Source of the DNA: Mesotaenium endlicherianum
Taxonomy: Eukaryota; Streptophyta; Zygnematophyceae; Zygnematales; Mesotaeniaceae
NCBI GenBank assembly: GCA_009602735.1
Contig: WELA01009316.1
Span: 8,098 to 72,097, forward strand
Length of the DNA stretch: 64,000 nt
Reading direction: 5' to 3'
Part shown: positions 50,451-63,249 of the stretch, piece after piece
Position numbering within the stretch: position 1 is the stretch's first letter
Layout of the letters: each line of letters begins with the position of its first letter
Notes under the pieces: generated by a model
What the model was told of the DNA's origin: nothing
Database searches by the model: none
The model's input: only the letters and a program-made list of their open reading frames with translations
Position numbers and translations under genes: made by a program

Positions 50451-52273
50451 AAGGGCAACCAGGATTTGGACTCCTGTTGAGGAGGATATACGAGACAGTG
50501 TATAGTTCTTGTTCAGCCTACGCGCGACTGGGTTGGTGTGGTACCCAAGATGTCAGAATTGCGCACATTCTTATTGTTTAGTGGGGCATCATATTTAAGC
50601 CGTCAGTTGACATTCCCTTTCATAAGATGTCTTTGGTTCTTGTATCCGCCAAAAGCAGGACTTGGCCATGGACAAATAATACAAGAAAAGTAGTCTGTAG
50701 TTCATTTTGTTGCGGCAGGGCATTTCAGTCAAACAGCACTTGTACACGTCATTATACATGAAGCGGCTTGCCCGCTTTGCCATATGTTTACTGCTTGCAC
50801 ATTTAGATACGGTTCTTTTTACAGTGCATGATATTTTTGCTTGAGCCTGTGGAGGCAGACTTTGATATGACTACTTGCAACGGCTGCTTCTGCAACTTAC
50901 TGAACAGGAATGCTTGCGATCTAATGTGTGGGGTTTCCATGGGCTGATACTCTCTTTGATTCAGAAATTGCTGAAAAGCCTTAGGTGTAATTGTGTTGAT
51001 ACAAAAATGACTGCAATGTGAATTGTAAAGCTTGCAAAACGATAAATGTCCCGCCAGGCATTGTGACAACTATCAGCCCGTGGTTCTTTCTGTTATATAA
51101 TGCTGTTAATCATAAGCAAGTAAGCTTCAGTGCATACACATGATTGCACCCATCTGCAATGGTGGGCAAGTTCAACCCAGGCACAGGATCTTCATGGAGG
51201 ATGGCCTTCCATTATGCAGCTGTGGTCACTTGGAGAGAACGTGTTAACGCTCATACAAATCTGGTTTACAGCAAATATGTAAAGAGTGCCACACAGCAGA
51301 TTGCCTGACCAGCACTACATTATACACCATTAATCTATTCGTTAAGTACGTTACATGTAAATAGTGGACATGATGAGAAGCCGGTGACGGGCCCAAAGAG
51401 TTGACCTGTCACGTGATATCTAGCTGTGCCTCACAGTGTGATACAGCGAAATAATAAGTAAACTGCGAGCTACATTGCTTCTTCATTTGTATGCACTATA
51501 CTAACGGAGTGCAAGAGCTCCTCAAGGTGCAACTGCACACTATCCGCCGACACGAAGCCGCTTGCTTTGATCCCAGCATGGCAGGCACTTGGATGGGCGC
51601 CATATGACCTCAAACTTATTGTGGGGAAGGACGGTTAATGTCGACACCACGTGCAGAGGAGGCCCATCTGTTGAGAAGGCACCTCCTCCTTAGGGTGCCG
51701 CGTTAACTATGACCACAGGGGTTGAAACCATCTTCTTGGCATCGAGCACGCGTCAGATGGCACAGCCTGAAAGTGGTGACCCTCTCTCTCCAGACAGAGG
51801 CCAGAGCAAGTGGCATGACGCGGGGTGCACCCATCCTCACATTGTCTCGGGCGACTTCAAACTGCGCTGCAAGAGCCAGCCAAGCACTAAACTATCCTGA
51901 AACCCAAGGCAAGAGGAAACTAGTCTTGTCCAAAGAAGTGAAACAACCTCTGTTACGTACGAACGCCTTCCCTCCCTTCCTGCACAGCCTGGGGTAGGCT
52001 GTCCTTGCCCCCTAGCTGCTCGCGCGCGCATCAACACCATCAGCATGACCACCATCAGGGCGTATGACCGACAAGTGTGAGTGCGGGCATGCGCGCTCCA
52101 TCAGTGGCCAGCAGCTGGCCCCTGAGCCGCCTGTCCCCTCGCGCAAACACCACACCTGTCACTATACCAGCCTATGTTTGCTCTGCAGCAGCAGCTGCAG
52201 CTGCCAGCAGCGGTCAATCTTCTTCAGAAGTGACAGCGAGAGAGAGAAAGGGTGATGGAGCTGGTGCTGGCTC
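50451..52273. other. Intergenic region between convergent SDHB and LRR receptor kinase genes
   Basis: Contains the 3' flanks of both genes, with only short open frames. No gene, RNA or mobile element was recognised. Confidence 0.6.
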
Positions 52274-55200
52274 TCAGGAGGTGAAAGAGTCCTGGGTGAG
52301 GGGCAGCGCCTGCGAGGCGGTGCCACCCGAGGTGCCCCAGGAGTGCATGCTGTCGCCACGGCCGTACGAGCGCAGGCTCTCCGTGTCGATGGAGGAGTAG
52401 CTGTCGCTGATGCCGGATGAGAACGCCGACAGGTTCTCCAGCAGGTACACTGCCTCCTCCATGGTGGGCCGGTCGTCCGCCACCTTGGAGGTGCACAGCA
52501 GCGCCAGCTTGAGCGCGCCGCGCACGTCTTCCAGCTCCTCGCGCTGCGCCGCCTCCTGCAGCAGCGGCGGGTCCAGCACGGTGCCCAGCTGCGACGCCGC
52601 CGCCCACCCGGGCAGGCCGCCCGAGTCCGCCAGCGAGGTGTCGGTGGGGCGCTTGCCCGTGAGGATCTGCAGCAGGATGACGCCGTAGCTGTACACGTCG
52701 CTGCGGATGGTGAGGTGGCCGTGCTGCGCGTACTCGGGCGCCACGTACCCGATGGTGCCCAGCAGCGCAGTCGACATGTGCGTGCGTGTGATGTCCACCT
52801 CCTTGGCCAGCCCAAAGTCCGCCACGTAGGCGTTGAGGTCCTCGTCCAGCAGGATGTTGGCGGGCTTCATGTCGCGGTGGATGATGGGCGGCTGGCACTC
52901 GTGGTGCAGGTACTTGAGCCCGCGCGCCACGTCCAGCGCCAGCTGGCGGCGCACGGGCCACTGGTTGAAGCGGCTGCCGTCCGTGCGGCCCTTCTGCAGG
53001 AGGCCGTCGAGGCTGCCGCCTGCGTAGAAGGGGTAGAGCAGCAGCACCTGGTGCGCGTCCGTGTAGCAGCCCAGCAGCGTCACCACGTTCCGGTGCCCCA
53101 GCTGGCCCAGCGTGTACATCTCCGCCTCAAACTCCGCGCGCTGCCGGCTTGTGCGCTCCAGCCGCTTCACCGCCAGCATCAGCCCGTCCGGCAGCGTGGC
53201 CCTGCCAGCCCGCGCACGCCCACCCACATCATCATTCGTGGCTTCGCGTTCCTCTTCGTGTAGAACTAGCTCTCCCCCCCCCCCCCCGGCAAGGTTCCAT
53301 GACAGGGGTGCTGAGGAGACGAAAGAGTGTGGCAATCCATGCGAATGGGCAGACATGTGAATGCCGGCCACCCAAGAACAAGAAAGAGACCATGCAACAC
53401 AGACAAACACACATACAGGCACAAGATAAGCACAGGGAGAGTGAGAGAGTACGAGAGAGAAAGCGTGTTAGGCCTGCCGGCTCTTCCCGCAGGACGATGT
53501 CAGTACAAGCTGCAACAGCCGCCATCCCCGCAAAAAAAGATGGCCACAGCAGCAGGCGTAGGGGGCAGGCAGCCCAGGGAGAGCTGGGCGCGTGCGCACT
53601 CACTTGAAGACGGTGCCGAAGCCACCGGCGCCCAGCTTGTTCTTCTCGCTGAAGTTGTCGGTGGCGTCCGCCAGCGCCGCGTACGACAGCCGCAGCGTGG
53701 ACTGCTTGAACACCACCAGGTGCCCGGCCCTATCACGGCGCGCCTTCCACACCACGCACGCCAGAATGGCCCCCGCCAGCAGCAGCCCCAGCGCCACTGA
53801 GCCGATCACGATGCCCACCACCGCGCCCGTCGACAGCCCCCCCCCGTCTGGGGCCGGTGGGCACGCGGCCAGGAAGAGGCCGCACAGGCGCGGGTTCCCG
53901 GCATAGGAGCTGTTGCCGAAGCGGCTGGAGTTCAGAGGGGCGCCCGAGAGGTCGGGGTTGTACGACGCGTTGAAGGAGGTGAGCGCCGGCAGCGCCGCGA
54001 GCGTGCCGGGGATGGTGCCGTTGAGGGCGTTGCTGGACACGTCCAGCTGCTGCAGCGAGGCCACGCCCGCGAGCTCGGGGGGGATGGCGCCCGTGAGCGC
54101 GTTGTGCGAGAGGTCCAGCACGCGCAGCCGCCGCAGGTCCCCCAGCGCCGCGGGGATGGGCCCCGTGAGCGAGTTGCGCGCCAGCACGAGCTCCTCCACG
54201 GCCGCCAGCGAGGCCAGCTGAGGCGGCAGGCTGCCGTTGAAGCGGTTGCCGGCCACGTCCAGCACGCGCAGGCTGCCCAGGGCCTTGAGCGCGGCGGGGA
54301 GGGCGCCGCTGAGCTCGTTGCCCGCCAGCTGGAGCGAGGTCAGCTGCTGCAGGCTGGCCAGCTGCGGGGGCAGCAGACCTCTGAGGCGGTTGTCGCGCAC
54401 GTCCAAGGCCTGCAGCGCCGCGCACGCCGCCAGCCCCTGCGGCAGGGACCCGTTGAGGCGGTTGCCGCGCAGGCCCACCTCGCGCAGGTTGGGAGCGCGG
54501 CACAGCGCAGGCGGCACGGGCCCCTGCAGGGTGTTGTTGGCGAGGTCCAGCAGTGCCAGCTTGGATGTCTCGTCCACCTGGTCAGGCACGCCACCTGTCA
54601 GCGCGTTATCGGCCAGGCGCACCTGAGCGAGGCTGGGGACGGCCTGGAAGAGGTCGCGCGGGAGGGGGCCGCGCAGGCCCGTGTTGGAGAGGTCCAGCAC
54701 CTGCAGGCTGCGGCTCTTCAGCGCGGTCGCGGGGAAGCTCTGGTTGAGCGGGTTGTTCTGCAGCGTCACGATGGTGAGGTTGCGGATGCCAAAGAGCGCG
54801 GGCGGGACGGGCCCCGAGAGCACGTTGTCGCTCAGCGTCAGGTTGTTGAGGTTGTCGCACTTGGACAGCTGCGAGGGGATGGGCCCCGACAGCCGGTTGT
54901 GGTCTGCGGAGAAGTAGAGCATGTTCACCAGCGCTCCCAGCCCTGTCCCCCCGCCAGCCAGCCAGCCAGCCAGCCAGGCAGGCAAGTCAGCAGCCCTTCC
55001 ACTGCACGGAGACAATTAAGTGGCAAGACAAAGTGCTTGCCAGAGCAAGGCAGGTGAAGTGGGTACCGGGGGGGATGGGCCCCGTGAGGTTGTTGTGGTC
55101 CAGCCGCAGGTACAGCAGCCCCGTGAGCCGCGCGAGCCCCGCGGGGATGGGCCCTGACAGCCGGTTGTCACTCAGGTACAGCCCCACCGTGAGGTCCCCC

Positions 55201-58200
55201 GACGCGCCCAGCGCCGGGATGGGCCCCTCCAGGGCGTTGCTCTCCAGGTGCAGCTCGTACAGCTCCGCGCACTTGCCCAGCTCCGCGGGGATGGGCCCCG
55301 AGAAGTTGTTGAACGCCAGGTCCAGCACGGACAGCGCGCCCTTCCACGCGCCGATAAGCGCGCCGGGGAGCGGCCCCGACAGCGACGCGTTCTGCGCCGA
55401 GAAGCTGGACATGCGCAACAGTTTGCCCAGCTCCGGGGGCAGCGCGCCCGCCAGCGCATTGCCACCCACGTCCAGCGTCTCCAGCGCCGCGAGGGCGCCG
55501 TAGCCGGCGGGGATGGCGCCCGTGAACTGGTTGTCATTCAGCGCCAGCCACGTCAGCTTGGCGCACTTCGCCACACCCGCCGGCAGCGGGCCAGACAGGC
55601 GGTTGCCGCCCACCTTGAGGCTGGTGAGGCCCGGGATGGAGCACAGCTCGGGCGGCAGCGCGCCCGTCAGGTCGTTGTCGCCCAGGTCGAGCTCCTCCAG
55701 GCGCGTCAGGGAGCCCAGCGCCGGGGGGATGCTGCCGTTGAGGGCGTTGCCCGCCAGCCCCAGGGCAGTGAGAGCGCCACACCTGGCGAGCGCGGGCGGG
55801 ATGGGGCCCTCCAGGCGGTTGCTGGCCAGCGCCAGCGCGGCGAGGCGCGAGATCGAGCATAGCGCGGCGGCGGGCAGCGCGCCCGAGAACTGGTTGTCCT
55901 CCAGCGAGAGCGTGCGTAGCGCCGCGCACGCGCCCACGCCCGCGGGGACGGGCCCCAAGAAGAAGTTGGAGTCCAGCGTCAGCTCCGCCAGCCGCGGGCA
56001 GCGGCACAGCTGCGCGGGGAACGCGCCGCTGAAGAAGCCGTACGACAGGTCCAGCGCCCGCAGGCTCCTCAGGTTCCCCAGCTCCTCCGGCAGCGGGCCC
56101 TGCAGGCCCAGCGAGGTGATGTTCTCCGCCCCCAGGGTGGCCCCCACAGTGTGGGTGGAGCTCAGGTCCAGCGTTTGCAGCGCCGTCAGGTTGCCCAGCT
56201 CGCGGGGCAGCGCGCCCGAGAGCGGGTTGTTGGCCAGCGACAGCGCCGTCAGGTTGGCCAGCTGGCCGAGGGAGGCGGGGATGGCGCCCACGAGGTTCTG
56301 GCTGCTGAGGTCCAGGCGCGTCAGGCTGCGCAGGCCGCCCAGCCACGCGGGCACGGGTCCCCCCAGGCTGTTGGATGAGAGGTCCAGCACGCGCAGCCCC
56401 GTCAGGCCGGCAAGCGCCGCGGGGATGACACCTGTCACACCCGCGAACCCGTTGCTGGGGTCATACGTCTGGCTGATGTTGAGCTCCTGCAGGCGGCTGA
56501 GCCCCCCGAGCTCCACGGGGATCTTGCCGTCCAGGTTGTTGTAGCCCAGCGACAGCACCATCAGGTTGGACAGCTGGCCCAGCTCCGGCGGGACGGGCCC
56601 CTCCAGGTAGTTGGAGCTCAGGTCCAGGAGCTCCAGCCGCGCCAGCTGGCCCAGCTCGGGCGGGATGCCGTCCGCCAGCGAGTTGGAGCTGAGGTCCAGG
56701 TGCTGCAGCTGCGCCAGGTCGCCGAGCTCGGGCGGCAGCGAGTAGAGGCCGTTGTCCGGCAGGCTGAGGCGGCGCAGCCGCGAGAGCGCGCCAATCTCGG
56801 GCGCCACGGCGCCCGCGAGGCCGCCCTCGTCGCCGGGCCCGCGGATGTCCAGCGCCGTCACGCGCCTCTGCGCGTCGCACGTCACGCCCGCCCACGCGCA
56901 CGCGCTAAGCCCGCCCGCCGCCGTCGCGGGGGGGAGCACCCAGTCGGCCATGGCGTCCTCGAGGTCACCGCCGCTCTCGTCGCCGTCTATGGTCTCCTTG
57001 AACGCCAGCAGGGCCAGCGCGTCCGCTGCGTTCCCGTACGTGCACGCACCCACACATGCGCGCGCGCAGACAGAAGATGAAGAAGAAGACTCAGAAGATG
57101 GTTATGATGATGATGCGGATTCTGCTAAGTGGGTGGGTGGGTGGGCGGGGGGGTCGGTGGGTGCTGGGATACTCTGTGGAGAAGCCACATGCACGTCATT
57201 TGCAGCTCAGGACGATCCAAGTGCCACTTGTCGCTCTCTGAGACCGGACCTTGCCCTGTCGGGATGAAGAGGAGCAAGATGGGAGGACGCTTGCCCCTCT
57301 CCGATGGGCATGCACTGCTCCTTGCCACAGCAAGAGCGCCCCCCATCCCAGCTGTGCCAAGATGGCTCCTCCAGCACACAAGGCTTCCTCTGTGAGGTAG
57401 GATGGGCCCGGAGGGGCCGGGGTACACGTCCACCAACCCTCTCCCTCCTTCCTTTCCCCTGGATGTACCGTTCATGTCCACCCAGGAGGCCCAGCTAGCC
57501 CGCATGCACGCGCACTTCTTCCTGGCACTCCCTTCTCACACACCAAACGTGCATGTGGGGTTTGGGCTGCAGAGAGATGGAAAAGGTGGGGGTACCGTGA
57601 GCAGGAGAGACAGCAGCAAGGCTCCTTCGTCCTCGCTCCTCTCTCTCGCCGGCCGTTGCTGTTGCCGCTGCTGTTGCTCGTGGGCGCCGCGGGGAGCGGG
57701 CACGTGCTCCAGGTGCTCGTCTGCTCGTGGCAAGCATGCCCGCTTTGGTGCAGGCGTGCCTGGTGGAGTCAAACAGGAGGCCGCGAGCGCAGCGCCAGCG
57801 GTACACCAAGGCCCCTCCCCTACAGCGGCAATAGTATGCCCGCGCCCTGCAGCAGCATCAAGAAGGTGCTTGAGGGTAGGGGGAGGCAGGAGGCACATGC
57901 TGCTTGAGGGCCACAAGCCCTCCCCCCCCCCCTCTCCACTTCCACTAGTGCAGAAGTAACTGCAGCCGACGGGACAGCTCCCCAGCAGCATAGCTGATGC
58001 CGGGTTGTGTTGCGGTTGCGCTGCTGCACTCATTGCAGCAGAATGTGACGCCAGCGGGAACAAGCGCCAGCGTTCCTCTAGAGACCGGCGGGTGCATCCA
58101 TGCATCAGCAAGCGGACGGGCGCGTAACTGCAGGATTGTGGGCTGTGGCTGCTTGGCAGATAAGTACTCGGGCGGGAGGAGGGTAGCGAGCTTCACAGAA

Positions 58201-58324
58201 AAGATGGAGCAAGCAAGGAGCTGCACACTTCCACACAGAAGGAGGTGGCGCCACCCACAGGCTGCCCGCCCAGCAGCAGCAGCGGCAGCAACAGCAGCAG
58301 GCGGCCACCAGCCTCGTCAGCCAT
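52274..58324 (-). CDS. Leucine-rich repeat receptor-like Ser/Thr kinase, about 36 LRRs
   Basis: Plasma-membrane receptor kinase; ligand unknown. Exons on the - strand: 58324-58255 (tentative), 57025-55067, 54933-53604 and 53201-52274; phases close to 1428 residues. The tentative first exon gives MADEAGGRLLLLLPLLLLGG, a signal-peptide-like start, but rests on phase and composition only. Next comes an LRR N-cap (ALLAFKETI ... CAWAGVTC) and about 36 plant-type 24-residue repeats (LxxLxLxxNxLxGxIPxxLGxL). The transmembrane segment is GAVVGIVIGSVALGLLLAGA. The kinase has GAGGFGTVFK, Lys in LAVKRLE, HRDMKPANILLD (an RD kinase), DFGLAKE and APEYA, so all catalytic residues are present. The tail is Ser-rich. 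No island domain is visible. Base composition is strongly GC-rich. Confidence 0.93.
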
Positions 58325-61250
58325 TTGCACACACCCAAGCTGCTGCTGAGTGCTGGGGCAAGAGGTTAGGAGCAGGCAGGCGAGTGAGTGCCAACCTGGA
58401 AGGCGGGCCAGATTTGGTGTCCGCATGCAGGCCATCTGGCTTGCCAGCACAGCAATGTGGCCTCCCCAGCTGCGCACACCCATCACACATAGACTGTGTG
58501 AGTGATTGCTCCTGATTTCCCGGTATATGTGCGTTTGAGGGGGTGTGCGTGTGTGTAAGTACGCATGAGAGAGAGGGAGAGAGGAAGGGGGATGGCGAAG
58601 GAAGGGGGGAGAAGGGAGGGAGGCGGGGAGGGGGAGAAGGGAGGGAGGGAGGGAGGGAAAGAGAAAGCGAGGGAGGGTAGGAAGGAGAGAGGAGTGTAGT
58701 GGCCTCGGCAGCAGCGGGAGCAACAGCAGCTGCAAGGCCATGAGTAGCTCCCCTGTTCTTCCACTTGAAGTACAGCTTCTGTGGCCTGCTGAGTCCAGGG
58801 CCTCTTCAGACTAACCCTCCGAGTTCTGCCTCCGCAGAGTCACTTCTTAAGGAGAGGCTCGGCTCTTGCTTGCCACCCTATTCATGCATAGGGCCTGAAA
58901 GCCCCCTCGTGCGTGCACTCGTACTAATAGAGTGCTTGGACGTAATCAAAACCTGGCGCCATATGACGATGAAACAGACAAGCAGTGCCCTGGGAAGGAG
59001 TAACAGACTCTCATGTGACTTGCAAATGTCCTTCAGCACTCTATTTGCCCACACGCGTGTTGAGACCAGCAGGGCGGAGCTATGAGCTCTGTGCACGTGT
59101 GAACAGGGGCAACGCCATGTAGTAAGGTGATTGGCAGAATGCACTTCTTGGGGCAAAGAGAGATTTATTGACGAACAATGGCTAGAGATGGGAGTTGCTG
59201 CAACACGGCTGAAGTCGAAGGCATGCATACTACTCCCAGCAGCACCCCTCCAATTAGAAAGCGAGGGTATGGAAAATGTCTGTTGCTGCCGACATGTCAT
59301 GGCTCTCCACAATCGTAACTGTGGGACACCAGAGGTAAAACTTATGTAAGTTCATATAGATGGTGGTAAGAAAGGAATGAAGATCCCCATTTGGCGCGAT
59401 GACAATCCTTCTTATTTGGTTACGCGTGTGGGGGCTCAGGACAGTGCTTTTCCGATGTCTATCACGTCATGTTCTGTATGTCTGTCCCCAGCTTCTCAAA
59501 TTCATAAGGGCCAATATCAAGGTCCGTGACATACTAAGTTTGTAGTCAGCGAATGTCGAAGCTCGGGACTAAACGGCTGAGGTACGTTGACTGAGGTTCG
59601 GTTTCTGATGTTTTTATCGAAATTCTTCAGAACAGCCTTCAACAATTAACGTTTTCTTTGTATGCGACTAGCACTCTGGTTAAAAGTTTAGGGGTGTACC
59701 TGGCCAACTGTAGTGCGAAGGACAGAAGCTTCTTCTGCTCTAGAGAGGGAGTACACACCGATAATGCTTCCACTAAGCAGAGCGAGTACTGCGAAGAGCA
59801 ATCCCAGTTTTGCAGCTTCTTGCATCTTGGCTTCAACCCACAACAAAATTATTTCAGGTGTTGTTTCAAACTTAGGTAACCGACATGAGCACTTCTCTGC
59901 TTTTACAAATTTTATGACAGAAAAGTCACCACAGAGTCGTGAGAAAGTAGTTGATGCTTATGTGAGCTTCTGTAGGAGCAAAAAGGTGAATGTAGGAGCA
60001 AATAAGTGAAGGCAAGCACTTCGGCCTTCGAGCCACTCCCTTCTACGCGTCCATCACTTATACGAGCACTGATGCAAGTTCCCAAGAGTCTTGTCACAAT
60101 CAGTCAGTGTTTGAAGAGGCACCGCGGTCGTGCAATTCAGCATTTCCAGTGTTTGTTCCCCCCCCGGCGCCTCCCTCATCGTATAGCCCACTTAATATTC
60201 GTAGACTCGTTTTACTAGCGAGTCGCCGACCTTGTCAACTCTCGAGAAGACGTACCAACTCCTGAAATCTGAGTTGATCAAGTTTTTGGATTGCGACAAA
60301 ATATCTTCCAGACTGTAGTCTGTATGTCTCTGATTTCTATCTATTATATCGCTTTTAGCAGTTGTTTATGTCTTGATTGTATGCAGTGCGTCGCATTGTG
60401 CACCTTCTAAAAACGGCAATTTGCAAGTTACGGCTCAAATTTCTGACAAGATATGGTACAGATGTGCAGCCAACCTATTGAACAGCATTCAGCCGCTGTT
60501 ACTTCTGTGCACCAGCATCCGTCAGCATCTATCAGTGTGCACACTGCACTGTACATTCCATCTCTAACATGTGGGCCGGTCACGTCAGAAAGTCAACAAG
60601 CCGCGTGTAGACTTCTAAGTTCTACTTTTATGTGAAAGGCTAGAAACGACTAGGAAAAGACAAGTATCGAGCACGAAAATCAAGGATGTCAAAACTTTGT
60701 GCCTCTATAGCTTACCAACGATTTTGTCAGTATGAGTAATGTCTGTATATTTGTTGTATGTTGTAATATAATTTTTTCGGGAAAAAGCTTCCGTTCAGTT
60801 TCATATACGAAAATAGACGTGTTACAACGGGACAAATAAGAAGCCAAAAGTACCTGGGGCGCTGAAAGTCCACGGGCGCCGAAAGTTCAAGTTTCAGGCG
60901 AACGGCAATCCCATTGTCAAAGTTCAAATTATCGGGAATGTGGACGTTGGTGCTGGCTAAACCACAGCCGTCTCCAGGTGGTTCTTGAGCGTTACTGAAG
61001 GCTTGCAGGCAGCAGTCCTAAGGAGCAGAATACCAGCAAAAGGTGGTCCTAGCCAGGGCTAGCTATCAAATTCCTTCTTCACTCGCTTTCCCAAGTTAAT
61101 CAGTGGTCATGAGCAGGCGTCGCTACCGAATGTATTTCGTTGCGTGAGGAAAGCATCAACTAAATCCAGTCTAATGTTTTTGTGACCATAGGACTGAATT
61201 AAAGTGCAGTTGAAGTACTAGGACCTAGTATGCTTCTTTGCAATGGCACT
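58325..61250. promoter_or_regulatory. Region between two divergent LRR genes
   Basis: About 2.9 kb upstream of both the LRR kinase (-) and the LRR protein starting at 61251 (+). It holds a GA/GGGA-rich tract (58561-58690) and AT-richer sequence after about 59400. Open frames are short or of repeat composition; no gene is supported. Confidence 0.5.
58561..58690. repeat. Purine-rich (GGGA/GA) low-complexity tract
   Basis: About 130 bases almost purely purine on the + strand, with gggagggagggag runs. It lies about 240 bp upstream of the tentative LRR kinase start. Confidence 0.9.
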
Positions 61251-62671
61251 ATGAAGACGGCGGTCGTCGCCTTCGTTTTTCTTGCATCTGTATTTTTTGC
61301 CGAAGCTACACTCCAAGATGGTAAGCTGGCATGGTATCCTATGTCCTATGCTTATCCACTTGAGCACAAAGACATCTATCCAATGACCTGAAATCAGAGC
61401 AATTGCCTCCTGTTGCGCCTCGCAGTTTGAAATAAAAAACACTGTATTCTCCTGGAAGGCACCTCTCTGCTCTGTTGCCACTGAGTACTTGGGCTGTTTG
61501 AGCTTTATAGACACACTTTCACCACTCTCTGACTTTGACTAGTTTAAGCCACACTTTTATGAACTCGGCTACTCTCTTCGTCCAGCGGTACAATAGTTAG
61601 ATGCTAGTGGCAAGTTATGGTATACGTCTACAGCATACTTTCACCAATATAAGGGCAATATTCAGACATCAGGAAAATGCTTTGCGCTAGACGAAGAATA
61701 TTGTGAGCCAACAATATGTGTAGGCTCCCATGAACTGGTACTACTCTGCCACTTGGTATACGGCAGCACTTTGCGACAAGGAAAGGCAGCAGAAGGTTTT
61801 CCACACCTGCTCATGCGCTGCATACGAAAAGGCATGCCATAAAGTCGAGAGCCCAGGAAGATGGATGGACACTGGCTGCAAGGTTACACGGCCTTAGGGT
61901 CATCATTCTCTTGTAGTATTGCTTCCTGGTGGTGCTCCGAGCCAGGACCTATCGCTGGCTTCCCTGTGAGAGGGAGGGAGGGAGGGAAAGCCAGCAGCAT
62001 ATATACGAGTCAACGTGTTCAGGCACTTAAATGTCATGCTCCAGGTTATTTGACCTGTTGCGCAAGGACGGGATCCCCATTGACTCAGATACACTTTGGG
62101 TGGGTGCTTACTGTTTCCTTTGGAATGCGGACCTTGTCGCCCATCTGCGATGACAAGCTAGTCTTTTACTTTTTGACAGTTGTGACACGCGCGCGCACAC
62201 ACACGCACATACGCACACACCCACATGTAAGAGCATGGATGCACTCACTCAAAGCCCCTCTCGGCCTGGTTGGCACTCCAGCAATGCGTGACTGGGCAGC
62301 TGGCTGCTAGCTCTGGCCTCCCTCTCCAAGCTCAGAGGGATGGGGGGGAAGGTAGGGGCAGTGTGGCATCTCTGCTTAGGCTTCCATTTGATGGCAGCTG
62401 CGCAAGGCAGCCACATCAGCCACAGCAGCAGAGGCTGTAGCAGCTCATTGTGTGATGTGGCGACGGTGGTGCGAGGGTTATCTTTGTTTGGTTGGGGGGG
62501 GGGGGGAGGGGGAGCAGGCGGGGTGCTGGCAGTGGAAGTGGCGCCCTTCATCTACAACTTCAACAACGACTGGTGGGGCGGCACTAACGCTGAGCAGCAG
62601 GACCCGTGTGGCTCTCAGAATGTGCCCTGGCGCTACGTGCAGTGTGACGCCCAGGGCAACGTTAACTCCAT
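61251..62671 (+). CDS. Secreted or membrane LRR protein, first two exons (partial)
   Basis: Exon 1 (61251-61320) encodes MKTAVVAFVFLASVFFAEA and then TLQD, a clear signal peptide, and ends in phase 1 before gtaagc. Exon 2 (62533-62671) starts in the matching phase and encodes EVAPFIYNFNNDWWGG, then DPCGSQNVPWRYVQCD, which fits the Trp/Cys pattern of a plant LRR N-terminal cap, and ends before a gtatgc donor. The rest lies beyond or in the gap at 63250. It could be another LRR receptor kinase or an LRR protein without kinase. An in-frame ATG at 61230 is an alternative start. Confidence 0.65.
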
Positions 62672-63249
62672 GTATGCTCTCCACTTCCTGCTGAGTCTGT
62701 TGGCTCCCTGCCCTTGCATGCAGTCACCCATGCTGCGTGTGTGCTGTTGTTCCCGGTCGAGAACAAAGGGAGGAGAAGGTTTCCTGGGCCAAGTGGCAGA
62801 ACCTCCCTCCCTCCCTCCCGCCCTCCCTCCATCTTCTCCTTTCTCCCCCTAGCTTGGCCTCCCTACTTGCTGCTTCACCACTTATTCTACTCTATTCTCT
62901 CCCTCCCTCCCCCCCTCCCTCTCTCGCCTCTCCTCCCTCTCCCTTTCTGCCTCCCTCAGCGCACGCAATCAGTGACAATCAGTGCACTAGGCTATAGAGT
63001 GTGGCATGCAATGCCTCGGGGGAAGAGCAGACAGTAGGGGCAGCTGCAATAGCTAGCGACCATCCCTTCCAGCTGGTGTTCCTGCTTCAGGGGGAGGTGT
63101 GTGCCAGTACAAGTTCAGAGCCCCTGCAGCCGCGGGAAGTGAGGGAGCAGACGTACTCCAAGTCTCCACTCCTGTTCTGGTTCTGGTCCAAGGGGTCACA
63201 AGCTTTTATATTCTAGTGAGGAGAAGGAGGAGGAGGAGGAGAGGGGGGG
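62672..63249. other. Pyrimidine-rich sequence, probably intron of the partial LRR gene
   Basis: Contains CCCT-type runs (62802-62850 and 62900-62945). No further LRR exon could be recognised before the gap. Confidence 0.5.

Noticed and set aside
53733-56378. Gly/Ala/Arg-rich and Gln/Val/Arg-rich frames opposite or out of frame with the LRR kinase
   Set aside because: They result from the GC-rich repetitive LRR coding sequence read in other frames.
57495-58764. Cys-, Leu- or Pro-rich frames upstream of the LRR kinase
   Set aside because: Low-complexity composition from CTG and CCCT runs; only the short signal-peptide-like exon at 58324-58255 is kept, tentatively.
58878-59312. 144-codon frame on the - strand
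   Set aside because: No recognisable family and no splice or phase support; likely chance.
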